Assembly (NCBI GenBank): GCA_019639255.1
Contig: JAHBSF010000042.1
Span: 1 to 45,591, forward strand
Direction of reading: 5' to 3'
From: Acidobacteriota bacterium
Lineage (GTDB): Bacteria; Acidobacteriota; Blastocatellia; RBC074
Length of the DNA: 45,591 nt
Position numbers and translations under genes: made by a program. Positions 20,831 to 27,945 of the stretch are shown here, piece by piece; the stretch's first letter is position 1, and each line of letters opens with the position of its first letter. The notes beneath the pieces are model-generated. The model had not been told where the DNA came from, made no database searches, and saw only the letters and a list, made by a program, of their open reading frames with translations.

Positions 20831-20931
20831 GGAGAGAGATAACGCAACATTCGAAAATAGACGGAAACTACGAAAACATTCAACTTTTCCGTTCATTTCG
20901 TTTCATTTCGTATGTTCCGTTATCTCTCTTG
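20831..20931. repeat. Long-hairpin element, copy G
   Basis: Left arm GGAGAGAGATAACGCAACAT, right arm CGTATGTTCCGTTATCTCTC, loop AACATTCAACTT. It is one of only two copies in a divergent intergenic region (EamA and pseudokinase starts) rather than at a gene end. Confidence 0.8.
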
Positions 20932-20995
20932 AGTCTCAGGCTTGTACCGATCTCCCGTCGCTGCGGGGAATCGCCGGCGTTTGGGAGAGAGCGAA

Positions 20996-21024
20996 TTGAC
21001 TTTTGCCAGCGCTTGCCATAAGTT
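20996..21024 (+). promoter_or_regulatory. Candidate sigma70-like promoter for the kinase cluster
   Basis: TTGACT (20996-21001), 17-base spacer, TAAGTT (21019-21024). It lies 120 bases upstream of the first kinase gene, which has GAGGAG before its ATG. The -10 box is weak. Confidence 0.35.
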
Positions 21025-21143
21025 TTCTTCGCTCTTACACATCATCATAATCATCGAGATTGCCTGCACGATAGGGCGGTGAGAGGGTTTCCTGTCGACG
21101 CTGCCCGCATATCCGGCGGAAGCGGAATTTTGAGGAGCGAAAA

Positions 21144-22511
21144 ATGAAGTATTGCCCCCAGTGTCAGCGTACCTATCCCGAAAGCACGCGCTTCTGCCTG
21201 GAAGACGGGACCGGACTGGCAAAAGATCCTCACGATCTGTTCGGCCGCACGGTGCTCGGGAAATACAAGATCGATTCCTATGTAGCCGAGGGCGGCAGCA
21301 GCGCCGTTTACACCGCGCGGCAGAGCGACAACGGCCGGCGCGTCGCGGTCAAGGTAATGCTGCCGCGCGTGACGCGCAATCAGGTGCAGGTCGTGGACAA
21401 CTTCCTGCTCGAGGCGTCGCGCGCCGCGCAGTTGCGCCATCCGAACGTGGTCGAGGTGCTCGAAGCCGGAAAAACGCCCGAAGGACTCGGCTGCATGGTG
21501 ATGGAGATGATCGAGGGCGAAACGCTCGAAGCCAGAATGAAGGAAAAAGGGCCGCTCGGACCCGAAACCACGTTTGATCTGCTCCGGCAAATCGCCGCAG
21601 CGCTCGACGCCGCGCACCGCATGGGCATCATTCACCGCGATCTGAAACCCACAAAGATCCTGCTGCTGCAAAAGGGCAGCAGGCGCGACCTGGTGAAGGT
21701 AGTCGATTTCGCCGTTCTCAACGCATTCAGCAACGCCTTTACGCCGAGTTACGCAAGCCCCGAACAGTGCCTGAAGAGCGGGAAGCTGGACGCGCGCTCC
21801 GACATTTATTCGCTGGGCGTGATGCTTTACCGCATGCTTGCCGGGAGATTACCCTTCGAGGCGAGTTCGACCGCGGATCTGATTCTTATGCACACGACCG
21901 AAGATCCGCCGCCGCTCGGCCAGTTCAGAAACGACATACCGCCCGGAGTCGAGAAGGTGATACTGCAGATGCTGGCGAAAAAGCCCGAGGATCGGCCCGC
22001 GTCTGTGGGCGATGTAGTGCGCCGCTACGAACAGGCGATCACGATGACGAACGTCGTGCGCATAGACGATCACCCGGAACTCGCGGCTGAAATCAAACGC
22101 CCGGTTGCGCCCGCACGGGCTAAACCCGAAGCCCCGGTTGCTCCGGCGCCGCCCGCGCCTGCGCCCGCACCGCCGCCTGCTGCTGCCGATGCGTTTGCCA
22201 CAAGCGTTATGCAGGTGCAGATCGAAGAGAGCCCCGATTTCTCTACCAACGTCATGGGAATCACGCCCGAGATGCTCGAAAGCGCCGCCGCCGCTCCGGC
22301 TGCGCCGCCTCCGGCGCGCTCGTCGAGCGTTACGATGGAGATACGGGAATTCACGCGCCAGCAACAGGCGGCCGCTTCGGCTGCGCCGCCGCCGCAACCT
22401 GCGCAGCAGCAGATCGCGATCAAGTCGTCGGGCCAGGGGCTGTGGATACTGCTCGTTCTCGGCGGCGTGTTGCTGCTTGCAGCGCTCGTAGCCTATATGT
22501 TGCTGGTTTGA
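21144..22511 (+). CDS. Zinc-ribbon Ser/Thr kinase-like protein, predicted pseudokinase
   Basis: 455 residues. The N-terminus MKYCPQCQRTYPESTRFCLE is a four-Cys zinc-ribbon. A Hanks-type kinase domain follows: a glycine-rich loop (EGGSSAVYTARQ), the VAVKVML lysine, and HRDLKPTK at 164-171. The catalytic-loop Asn is replaced by Lys171 and the DFG motif by Asp-Phe-Ala (188-190), and activation-loop residues before YASPEQC are shortened. Loss of the metal-binding Asn and the DFG glycine predicts weak or no phosphotransfer. A Pro/Ala-rich linker (315-430) leads to a single C-terminal helix (GLWILLVLGGVLLLAALVAYM). The adjacent kinase shares the same N-terminus and intact motifs, so this copy may regulate or sense for it. 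Its stop overlaps hairpin copy H. Confidence 0.88.
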   Translation: MKYCPQCQRTYPESTRFCLEDGTGLAKDPHDLFGRTVLGKYKIDSYVAEGGSSAVYTARQSDNGRRVAVKVMLPRVTRNQVQVVDNFLLEASRAAQLRHPNVVEVLEAGKTPEGLGCMVMEMIEGETLEARMKEKGPLGPETTFDLLRQIAAALDAAHRMGIIHRDLKPTKILLLQKGSRRDLVKVVDFAVLNAFSNAFTPSYASPEQCLKSGKLDARSDIYSLGVMLYRMLAGRLPFEASSTADLILMHTTEDPPPLGQFRNDIPPGVEKVILQMLAKKPEDRPASVGDVVRRYEQAITMTNVVRIDDHPELAAEIKRPVAPARAKPEAPVAPAPPAPAPAPPPAAADAFATSVMQVQIEESPDFSTNVMGITPEMLESAAAAPAAPPPARSSSVTMEIREFTRQQQAAASAAPPPQPAQQQIAIKSSGQGLWILLVLGGVLLLAALVAYMLLV

Positions 22512-22666
22512 GTGCGGGCAATTCTCGGTTTAGGAGGGAAGAGAGATAACGGAACAAACGAAATAAGACGGAAAATACGAAAATATTCAACTTTTCCGTA
22601 ATTTTCGTTTCATTTCGTATGTTCCGTTATCTCTCTTCCCTCCTAAACCCAGAATTGCCCGCACTC
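22510..22666. repeat. Long-hairpin element, copy H, with mirrored unique flanks
   Basis: Core arms GAGAGATAACGGAACAAACG and CGTATGTTCCGTTATCTCTC. Outside the core, 37 bases of flanking sequence at 22510-22546 (starting GAGTGCGGGCAATTCT) recur as reverse complement at 22630-22666 with one mismatch. The left end includes the pseudokinase stop. This is the longest arm pair in the window. Confidence 0.92.
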
Positions 22667-22695
22667 AGTACTTCTTCTTCCCGACGAATTGCAAG

Positions 22696-25600
22696 ATGAA
22701 ATACTGTCCCGCCTGTCAGCGTGAGTATGCCGCACCGCAGCGCTTCTGTCTCGAAGACGGGCGGCTGCTGTCGTTGCGCGATCCCTATCACCTGATAGGG
22801 CGCACGCTTGTGGGCAAATACCGGATTGATGCTTTGGTGGGCGTAGGCGGTATGGGCGCGGTTTACAGCGCGCGGCATATGGGCATCGACCGCCACGTCG
22901 CGGTCAAGATATTGCAGCCGAACATCGCTGTCGGGGACGCGCAGGTATTCGAGATGTTCGAGCGCGAGGCGCGCCTGTCGGGGCATCTCACGCACGCCAA
23001 CATCGCAAACGTCTTCGATGCGGGACGCACACCCGACGGCATCGCCTACATCGCCATGGAATGGCTCGAAGGCGAAACCCTCGACGAACTGATTCGCCGC
23101 GAAGGACGCCTGGATCTGCTGAGCACCGGGGCAATTCTGGCCCAGATCGCCGATGCGCTCGACGCCGCGCACGCCGAACACATAGTCCATCGCGACCTGA
23201 AACCCTCCAACATCATGCTCGTGCGCCGGCCGGGCGCAGACGACGCCGTTCCGCACGTCAAGGTGCTCGATTTCGGCATCGCCAAAGTCATAAGCGAAAC
23301 CACAGCCGCCGCAGTTTCGGCCCCGATGGGCACTCCGCATTACGCAAGCCCCGAACAGTTCCGCACCGGCGCGCATATAGACGGGCGCGCCGACGTATAC
23401 TCGCTCGGCGTAGTCCTGTTCCGCATGCTCACCGGTACGGTTCCGTTTCCCTCGGATTCGGTGTCCGAACTGATTCAGCGGCAGTTGCACGAACCGCCGC
23501 CGCCGCTGCGCCTGCTCAGGCCGGAAGCGCCCGAAGATCTCGAAGCGCTTCTCAACCGCCTGCTTGCAAAAGAGCCGGCCGAACGCCCGCAGTATGCGCG
23601 CGAAGTCACGGAGCTTTATTTTCAGGCCCTCGGCGAGCAGTTGCCTTCGAGCCCCGGAGCGTCACTGCCCACGCCTTCGGGTTCGGGAGACGCAACAGCG
23701 CAACGAAAACCATGGAGTACGGCAGGGTTCGACGTGCCTACCGTGGTCGATCACCCTCACACTACGCGTCCGAATCTGGATGCCGTTACGGGTTTTCTGA
23801 AAACGAAGCGCATACGCGCCTCGCTCGTTGCCGCAGTGTTGATCGGGCTTGCAAGCGGCGGCGTGTGGTACTGGCGCGACCGCGCGCAAAGAAATGCGGC
23901 GCGGCGGCAGCTTGCGGTTGTGGGATTTGTAAATGTATCGGGCGACCGCGAACTGGACGCGCTGGAAAGGATCGCGCCCGAGTTGCTGCGCCAGAAGCTT
24001 TCGGCCATAGGCGGCCTTACGATGATCGGCAGCGAACCCCTTGCGGATGCGGTTGCATCGCTCGGACGGGGTTCGGGCTCTCGTCCGGATCGCAGGGAGG
24101 CGCAAGCGGCGGCGCGGCTTGCCGGAGCGGGTGCGGTGATTACGGGCGAGGTGGCGAGAGTGGGGCCGCGCCTGCAACTGAGGGCGGAACTCTCGGATGC
24201 GGCGCGCGGAGGATCGTTCTTCAGCGCCTCGGTAGAAGGCGAGCGCACCGATGCGGTATTCGAGATGATCGATGCGCTCGGCGCGCAAATATCTTCTTAT
24301 TACGGCATCGGCAATCCGCAGGCGCCGCGCGTGGCGGATCTCACGACGCGTTCTTACGATGCGCTGCGTTTTTTTCAAACCGGCTACGATCAACTGCTGG
24401 CGCACGATTTCGCGGCTGCCGCGAAAAACCTGGACAATGCGACGAAGATAGATCCCGAGTATGCGCTGGCTTTTCTGCATCTCGGGCGCGCGCAACGTCT
24501 GAACGGCGATCGGGCGCGAGCGCGCGAAGCATTCGATCGCGCTCTTGCGCTGCGCGATCACGCCGGACCCTACGAGCAACTGCTCATCGACGGATACGCG
24601 CAATGGGCCGTAAAGGGAGATCGCGCAAAAGCGCGCGAGGCGTTCGAATCGCTGCTTGTGCTTTATCCGCGCGACAAGGAAGCGCTGCTTGCATTGACGA
24701 TCCTGCACCGCGAACTGCGCGAATACGACCGCTCGATCGACTACGCCCGCCGCATCACCTCGCTCGATCCCAATTTCAGCGCCGCGTGGAACGCCGTGGG
24801 CTACAGCTATCTGTTCAAACACGACTACCCGAACGCAATCGACGCCTTCAAGCGCTACGCTGCAATCGAGCCGAACAATCCGAACCCGTATGATTCGCTA
24901 GGCGATACCTACACCGAAGCCGGGTTGTACGACGAAGCGCTTGCGGCCTATCAGCGTTCGTTTGAAATCAAGCCGGATTTTTACGCCTACAGCGCGTTGT
25001 GGAAAAGGGCCGAGGCGTATTTTGCGAAGGGCGACCACGCCCAGGCGCGCGCGCAGGCCGGACAGTTTCTGCGCTCGACTACGGATCGTTACCGTGTAGT
25101 GGGCGAGCAGACGCTTGCGCGCATAGAGTTGTACGAGGGGCGGTTGAAGGAGGCGCGGCGGCATTTTGCGCTTGCGCGCGAGGCGGCGAAACGTGCGGGC
25201 AGCACGCCGCTTGAGGTCGATGCCATGGCGCGCGAGGCGGGATTGCTTGCCGGGCTTGGGCAATCCGATGAGGCGTTGAAATTGATCGGGGCGGCGCAGC
25301 GCATTGCGCCCGACTCGCAGAGTCTGATCGGAGCGCGCGTGTCGTTGTTGTCATTGAGCGGTCGTCACGCGGAAGCGCGCACGGAATTTACCGCGCGCGG
25401 ATTGAGGGCGCCCGGGCCGCTCGATTTCGAGTTGCGCGCCAGAGAGTCGCAATCGCGCGGAGACTTTTCGTCGGCCGTGGGGTTGTGGAAGAATCTGCGC
25501 GAGCAGCAGCCGGCCGTAGCGCGCGGCTATGATCTGGGCGCGGCGCTTCTGGCAGCAGGGCAGGCGGAAGAGGCCGAGCGCGAGTTGCGGGCGTTTATAC

Positions 25601-25815
25601 GGGCGCGCCCGATACCGGATCTCGGCAGCACAAGCCCCATCAGTCCGCTCTACGATGTGCGGCACATTCTGGCGCATTACGAACTCGGACGCGCGCTCGA
25701 TGCGCTTGACCGGCGCGAATCGGCCGAGGAGTACTATCGCCGGTTTCTTGACTTCTGGGGCAGGGCGGATTTCAAACTGGCGGAAATAGATGAAGCGGTG
25801 CGGCGTGTGAGATGA
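22696..25815 (+). CDS. Zinc-ribbon Ser/Thr protein kinase with C-terminal TPR repeats
   Basis: 1039 residues. Zinc ribbon MKYCPACQREYAAPQRFCLE, then a complete Hanks kinase: GVGGMGAVYSARH loop, VAVKILQ lysine, HRDLKPSN at 165-172 with catalytic Asp167, DFG at Asp192, and GTPHYASPEQFR. One transmembrane helix (about 375-393, SLVAAVLIGLASGGVWYW) separates it from a periplasmic part. That part has a FlgO-like module (LAVVGFVNVSGDRELDALER) and about ten TPR-like helical repeats from residue 550 to the end. TPR-ended kinases of this kind are abundant in Acidobacteriota and are thought to sense envelope or protein-interaction signals. It is the second of three consecutive kinase genes. No strong RBS is seen; the preceding stretch is CTTCTTCTTCCCGACG. 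Confidence 0.92.
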   Translation: MKYCPACQREYAAPQRFCLEDGRLLSLRDPYHLIGRTLVGKYRIDALVGVGGMGAVYSARHMGIDRHVAVKILQPNIAVGDAQVFEMFEREARLSGHLTHANIANVFDAGRTPDGIAYIAMEWLEGETLDELIRREGRLDLLSTGAILAQIADALDAAHAEHIVHRDLKPSNIMLVRRPGADDAVPHVKVLDFGIAKVISETTAAAVSAPMGTPHYASPEQFRTGAHIDGRADVYSLGVVLFRMLTGTVPFPSDSVSELIQRQLHEPPPPLRLLRPEAPEDLEALLNRLLAKEPAERPQYAREVTELYFQALGEQLPSSPGASLPTPSGSGDATAQRKPWSTAGFDVPTVVDHPHTTRPNLDAVTGFLKTKRIRASLVAAVLIGLASGGVWYWRDRAQRNAARRQLAVVGFVNVSGDRELDALERIAPELLRQKLSAIGGLTMIGSEPLADAVASLGRGSGSRPDRREAQAAARLAGAGAVITGEVARVGPRLQLRAELSDAARGGSFFSASVEGERTDAVFEMIDALGAQISSYYGIGNPQAPRVADLTTRSYDALRFFQTGYDQLLAHDFAAAAKNLDNATKIDPEYALAFLHLGRAQRLNGDRARAREAFDRALALRDHAGPYEQLLIDGYAQWAVKGDRAKAREAFESLLVLYPRDKEALLALTILHRELREYDRSIDYARRITSLDPNFSAAWNAVGYSYLFKHDYPNAIDAFKRYAAIEPNNPNPYDSLGDTYTEAGLYDEALAAYQRSFEIKPDFYAYSALWKRAEAYFAKGDHAQARAQAGQFLRSTTDRYRVVGEQTLARIELYEGRLKEARRHFALAREAAKRAGSTPLEVDAMAREAGLLAGLGQSDEALKLIGAAQRIAPDSQSLIGARVSLLSLSGRHAEARTEFTARGLRAPGPLDFELRARESQSRGDFSSAVGLWKNLREQQPAVARGYDLGAALLAAGQAEEAERELRAFIRARPIPDLGSTSPISPLYDVRHILAHYELGRALDALDRRESAEEYYRRFLDFWGRADFKLAEIDEAVRRVR

Positions 25816-25840
25816 AGAGGGAAGAAGAAAGTGCTGAGCG

Positions 25841-25976
25841 CGAGGAAGAAGAAGTGCTGAGTGCTGAGTGCTGAGTGCTGAGTGCAAACAGGAAATCAGG
25901 AACTTTAATTACAGACACTCTGTATAGAAGTTCTTCAGTTCCTGTTTGCACTCAGCACTCAGCACTTCTTCTTCCC
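25841..25976. repeat. GTGCTGA-type long hairpin, copy 1
   Basis: Left arm CGAGGAAGAAGAAGTGCTGA plus four GTGCTGA-like 7-mers. A 66-base core (25884-25949) runs from GCAAACAGGAAATCAGGAAC to TTCAGTTCCTGTTTGC. The right arm CACTCAGCACTCAGCACTTC ends in CTTCTTCC. The core is identical to the copy at 35308-35373 except for one base. It sits between the TPR kinase and the YARHG kinase. Confidence 0.92.
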
Positions 25977-25991
25977 CCCGAGAGGTTGTCA

Positions 25992-27485
25992 ATGTTGCGA
26001 GCGGGCGAAATTGTAGGACCCTATACACTCACGAGCAAGCTCGGGCAGGGGTCGTTCGGCGTGGTATGGCTGGCTGAGCGGCGGACGGCGATCGCCGTGA
26101 CGAAGGTGGCGCTGAAGATTCCGCTCGACGACGAGATAGAACTCGAAGCCATCCGCCAGGAGGCCGCGTTGTGGGCGATGGCGAGCGGGCATCCGAACGT
26201 GCTGCCGATCATAGAGGCCGATGTTTACGGCGGCCGTGTAGTGATCGCCAGCGAATACGCGCCCGACGGTTCGCTCGAATCGTGGCTCAGAAAACACGGC
26301 GGGCGCGCGCCGTCGATCGAATCTGCTGTAGAGATGACGATAGGCATACTGGCCGGACTCGAACACCTGCACTCGCGCCGAATAATCCACCGCGATCTGA
26401 AGCCCGCAAACATACTGCTGCAGGGCGAAGTGCCGCGTCTGGCCGATTTCGGCATCTCGCGCGTGCTGAAATCCACCAGCCAGAGCAACATCATGGCCGG
26501 CACACCCGTCTATATGGCGCCGGAAGCCTTCGACAGAAAGCGAAACGAGCAAACCGATCTATGGTCGGCGGGAGTGATGCTTTACCAGATGATTTCGGGC
26601 AATCTGCCCTTTCCGCATTCGGATATGGCGTCGCTCATCGGCGCGATTGTGACGAAAGCGCCCGAACCGCTGCCCAGCGATGCGGGCGGACCCGTTGCCG
26701 AGGTCATTGCGCGCGCCCTCGAAAAAAGCCCCGCCGCGCGCTACAAATCCGCAGGCGAAATGCGCGCGGCGCTGCGCCGGGCCGCGATAGGTTCACCCGC
26801 CGCGATGACGGAAAAACATTCCGCACCGCCCACGCTGCTCTCATCCCCGGTTGCGCCCACGCAGCCCTCGCCGCAGATACCGGCGCAACAGGTCTCCGTC
26901 CCGCAGTCCGGACAGTTTGCCTCGTCGTCTTCGGGCGCTTCCGTTTCTTCAGCCCAGGGCATACCGCCGCATTATCTTTACGCCGCAGTAGCGATGATCG
27001 CGGTGTTGTTTCTGGGCGGGATAATTTCAGTTATCGCGTATCTCCGGTTCCGGCCCGAAGAGGCTCCGGCGGCGAATGTAACGCTGCCGCCGCAGGCTTC
27101 TTCAGAGGCGCGGCCCGGCATATCCCCGGTTCCCGCTGCGCCCGTTGATAGCTACTCGAACCTGCCCGGCCGAGAGTCGCGCCCGGGCGGGGCAGGAGCG
27201 CCGGGCGGCCCGAGCGATCTGACGCCGTTTCAGGAAGTGGAGGCAAAGATTCTGGCCGACAGGCTGCTGACGGTCGAGGATCTCGAAGGTTTTACGCGCG
27301 AGGAATTGAGGCTGCTGCGCAATACGATTTATGCAAGACACGGCCGCGTATTTCAGTCGCCGGATCTGCAATGGTATTTCGAGCGCCGAAGCTGGTACGC
27401 GCCGCGCCCTGCCTATACCGATTCGGCGCTGACCGAAAACGACCGCGCAAACGGCAAACTCATCCTCCACGTCGAGGGCCCATAA
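25992..27485 (+). CDS. Ser/Thr protein kinase with C-terminal YARHG domain
   Basis: 497 residues from ATG 25992. The longer upstream frame is made of hairpin sequence, so I exclude it. Kinase domain: YTLTSKLGQGSFGVVWLAE, a VALKIPL lysine, HRDLKPAN at 133-140, LADFGISRV, and GTPVYMAPEAF. It lacks the zinc ribbon of its two neighbours. A Ser/Pro/Gln linker is followed by a helix (about 325-350, YAAVAMIAVLFLGGIISVIA) and a periplasmic tail. The tail ends in a YARHG domain (LRLLRNTIYARHGRVFQSPD, then QWYFERRSWYAP), a module of extracellular or cell-wall-associated proteins whose ligand is not established. The gene ends against hairpin copy I. Confidence 0.92.
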   Translation: MLRAGEIVGPYTLTSKLGQGSFGVVWLAERRTAIAVTKVALKIPLDDEIELEAIRQEAALWAMASGHPNVLPIIEADVYGGRVVIASEYAPDGSLESWLRKHGGRAPSIESAVEMTIGILAGLEHLHSRRIIHRDLKPANILLQGEVPRLADFGISRVLKSTSQSNIMAGTPVYMAPEAFDRKRNEQTDLWSAGVMLYQMISGNLPFPHSDMASLIGAIVTKAPEPLPSDAGGPVAEVIARALEKSPAARYKSAGEMRAALRRAAIGSPAAMTEKHSAPPTLLSSPVAPTQPSPQIPAQQVSVPQSGQFASSSSGASVSSAQGIPPHYLYAAVAMIAVLFLGGIISVIAYLRFRPEEAPAANVTLPPQASSEARPGISPVPAAPVDSYSNLPGRESRPGGAGAPGGPSDLTPFQEVEAKILADRLLTVEDLEGFTREELRLLRNTIYARHGRVFQSPDLQWYFERRSWYAPRPAYTDSALTENDRANGKLILHVEGP

Positions 27486-27592
27486 GAAAAATAACGAAAC
27501 AGACGAAATAAACGGAACAAACGGAAAGAATATAACCATTGTATTCTTTCCGTTTGTTCCGTTTATTTCGTCTGTTTCGTTATTTTTTCTTC
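27484..27592. repeat. Long-hairpin element, copy I (near-perfect stem)
   Basis: The left arm (27484-27532, AAGAAAAATAACGAAACAGA...) and right arm (27542-27591) are exact reverse complements over 49 bases apart from one extra T. The 9-base loop is TAACCATTG. It lies between convergent genes and contains the kinase stop and the last codons plus stop of the cupredoxin gene (VVTEEKKK). Several bases differ from the other copies, but both arms have changed together. Confidence 0.93.
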
Positions 27593-27927
27593 TCTTCCGT
27601 GACGACGAGTTTGCCCTTCATGCGTCCGTGGCCGAAGCCGCAGAATTCCGAGCATTTTATTTCGAACTCGCCCGCCTTGTCTGGAGTGAACTCGACGACG
27701 GTCTTTTTGTCTTTTTCGAGTTTGACCTTGATGTTGAATTCCTTGATTTCGAAGCCGTGCGTGCGGTCGGTTGCGGTGATTTCGAGCCGGACCGCACGGC
27801 CGCGTTCCACCGTCACGGTAGAGGGCGAGAACTCATATTTCTTCGCCGTCATGGTAATGACCTGCGGATCTGCGCCCGCCTGCAACGCCGCCGCAACGAG
27901 CAGCGCTATGTGAATGATTCGCAACAT
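27580..27927 (-). CDS. Stand-alone CuA-type cupredoxin (cytochrome oxidase subunit II-like)
   Basis: 115 residues with a signal peptide (MLRIIHIALLVAAALQAGA) and one cupredoxin domain. All side-chain ligands of a binuclear CuA centre are present with correct spacing: His57 in THGFEIKEFNIKV, and Cys92, Cys96, His100 and Met103 in KCSEFCGFGHGRMKG (C-x3-C-x3-H-x2-M). The sequence recalls the soluble CuA domain of Thermus-type oxidases but lacks the two membrane helices of subunit II, and no oxidase subunit I is nearby. A role as a periplasmic electron carrier, or in copper delivery, is plausible beside the cytochrome locus. It starts 18 bases after the cyclase gene stop, so it is probably co-transcribed with it. 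Confidence 0.85.
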   Translation of the reverse strand: MLRIIHIALLVAAALQAGADPQVITMTAKKYEFSPSTVTVERGRAVRLEITATDRTHGFEIKEFNIKVKLEKDKKTVVEFTPDKAGEFEIKCSEFCGFGHGRMKGKLVVTEEKKK

Positions 27928-27945
27928 ATCCTGATTCTCCCCGGC

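Noticed and set aside
25875-25991. N-terminal extension of the YARHG kinase (and similar extensions of the 13-haem, 9-haem, phosphodiesterase and antitoxin genes)
   Set aside because: These codons are read from hairpin elements. Downstream starts have better signal peptides, domain starts or ribosome-binding sites.
27580-27927. Cytochrome c oxidase operon
   Set aside because: The CuA domain stands alone, with no subunit I, III or membrane helices of subunit II nearby.
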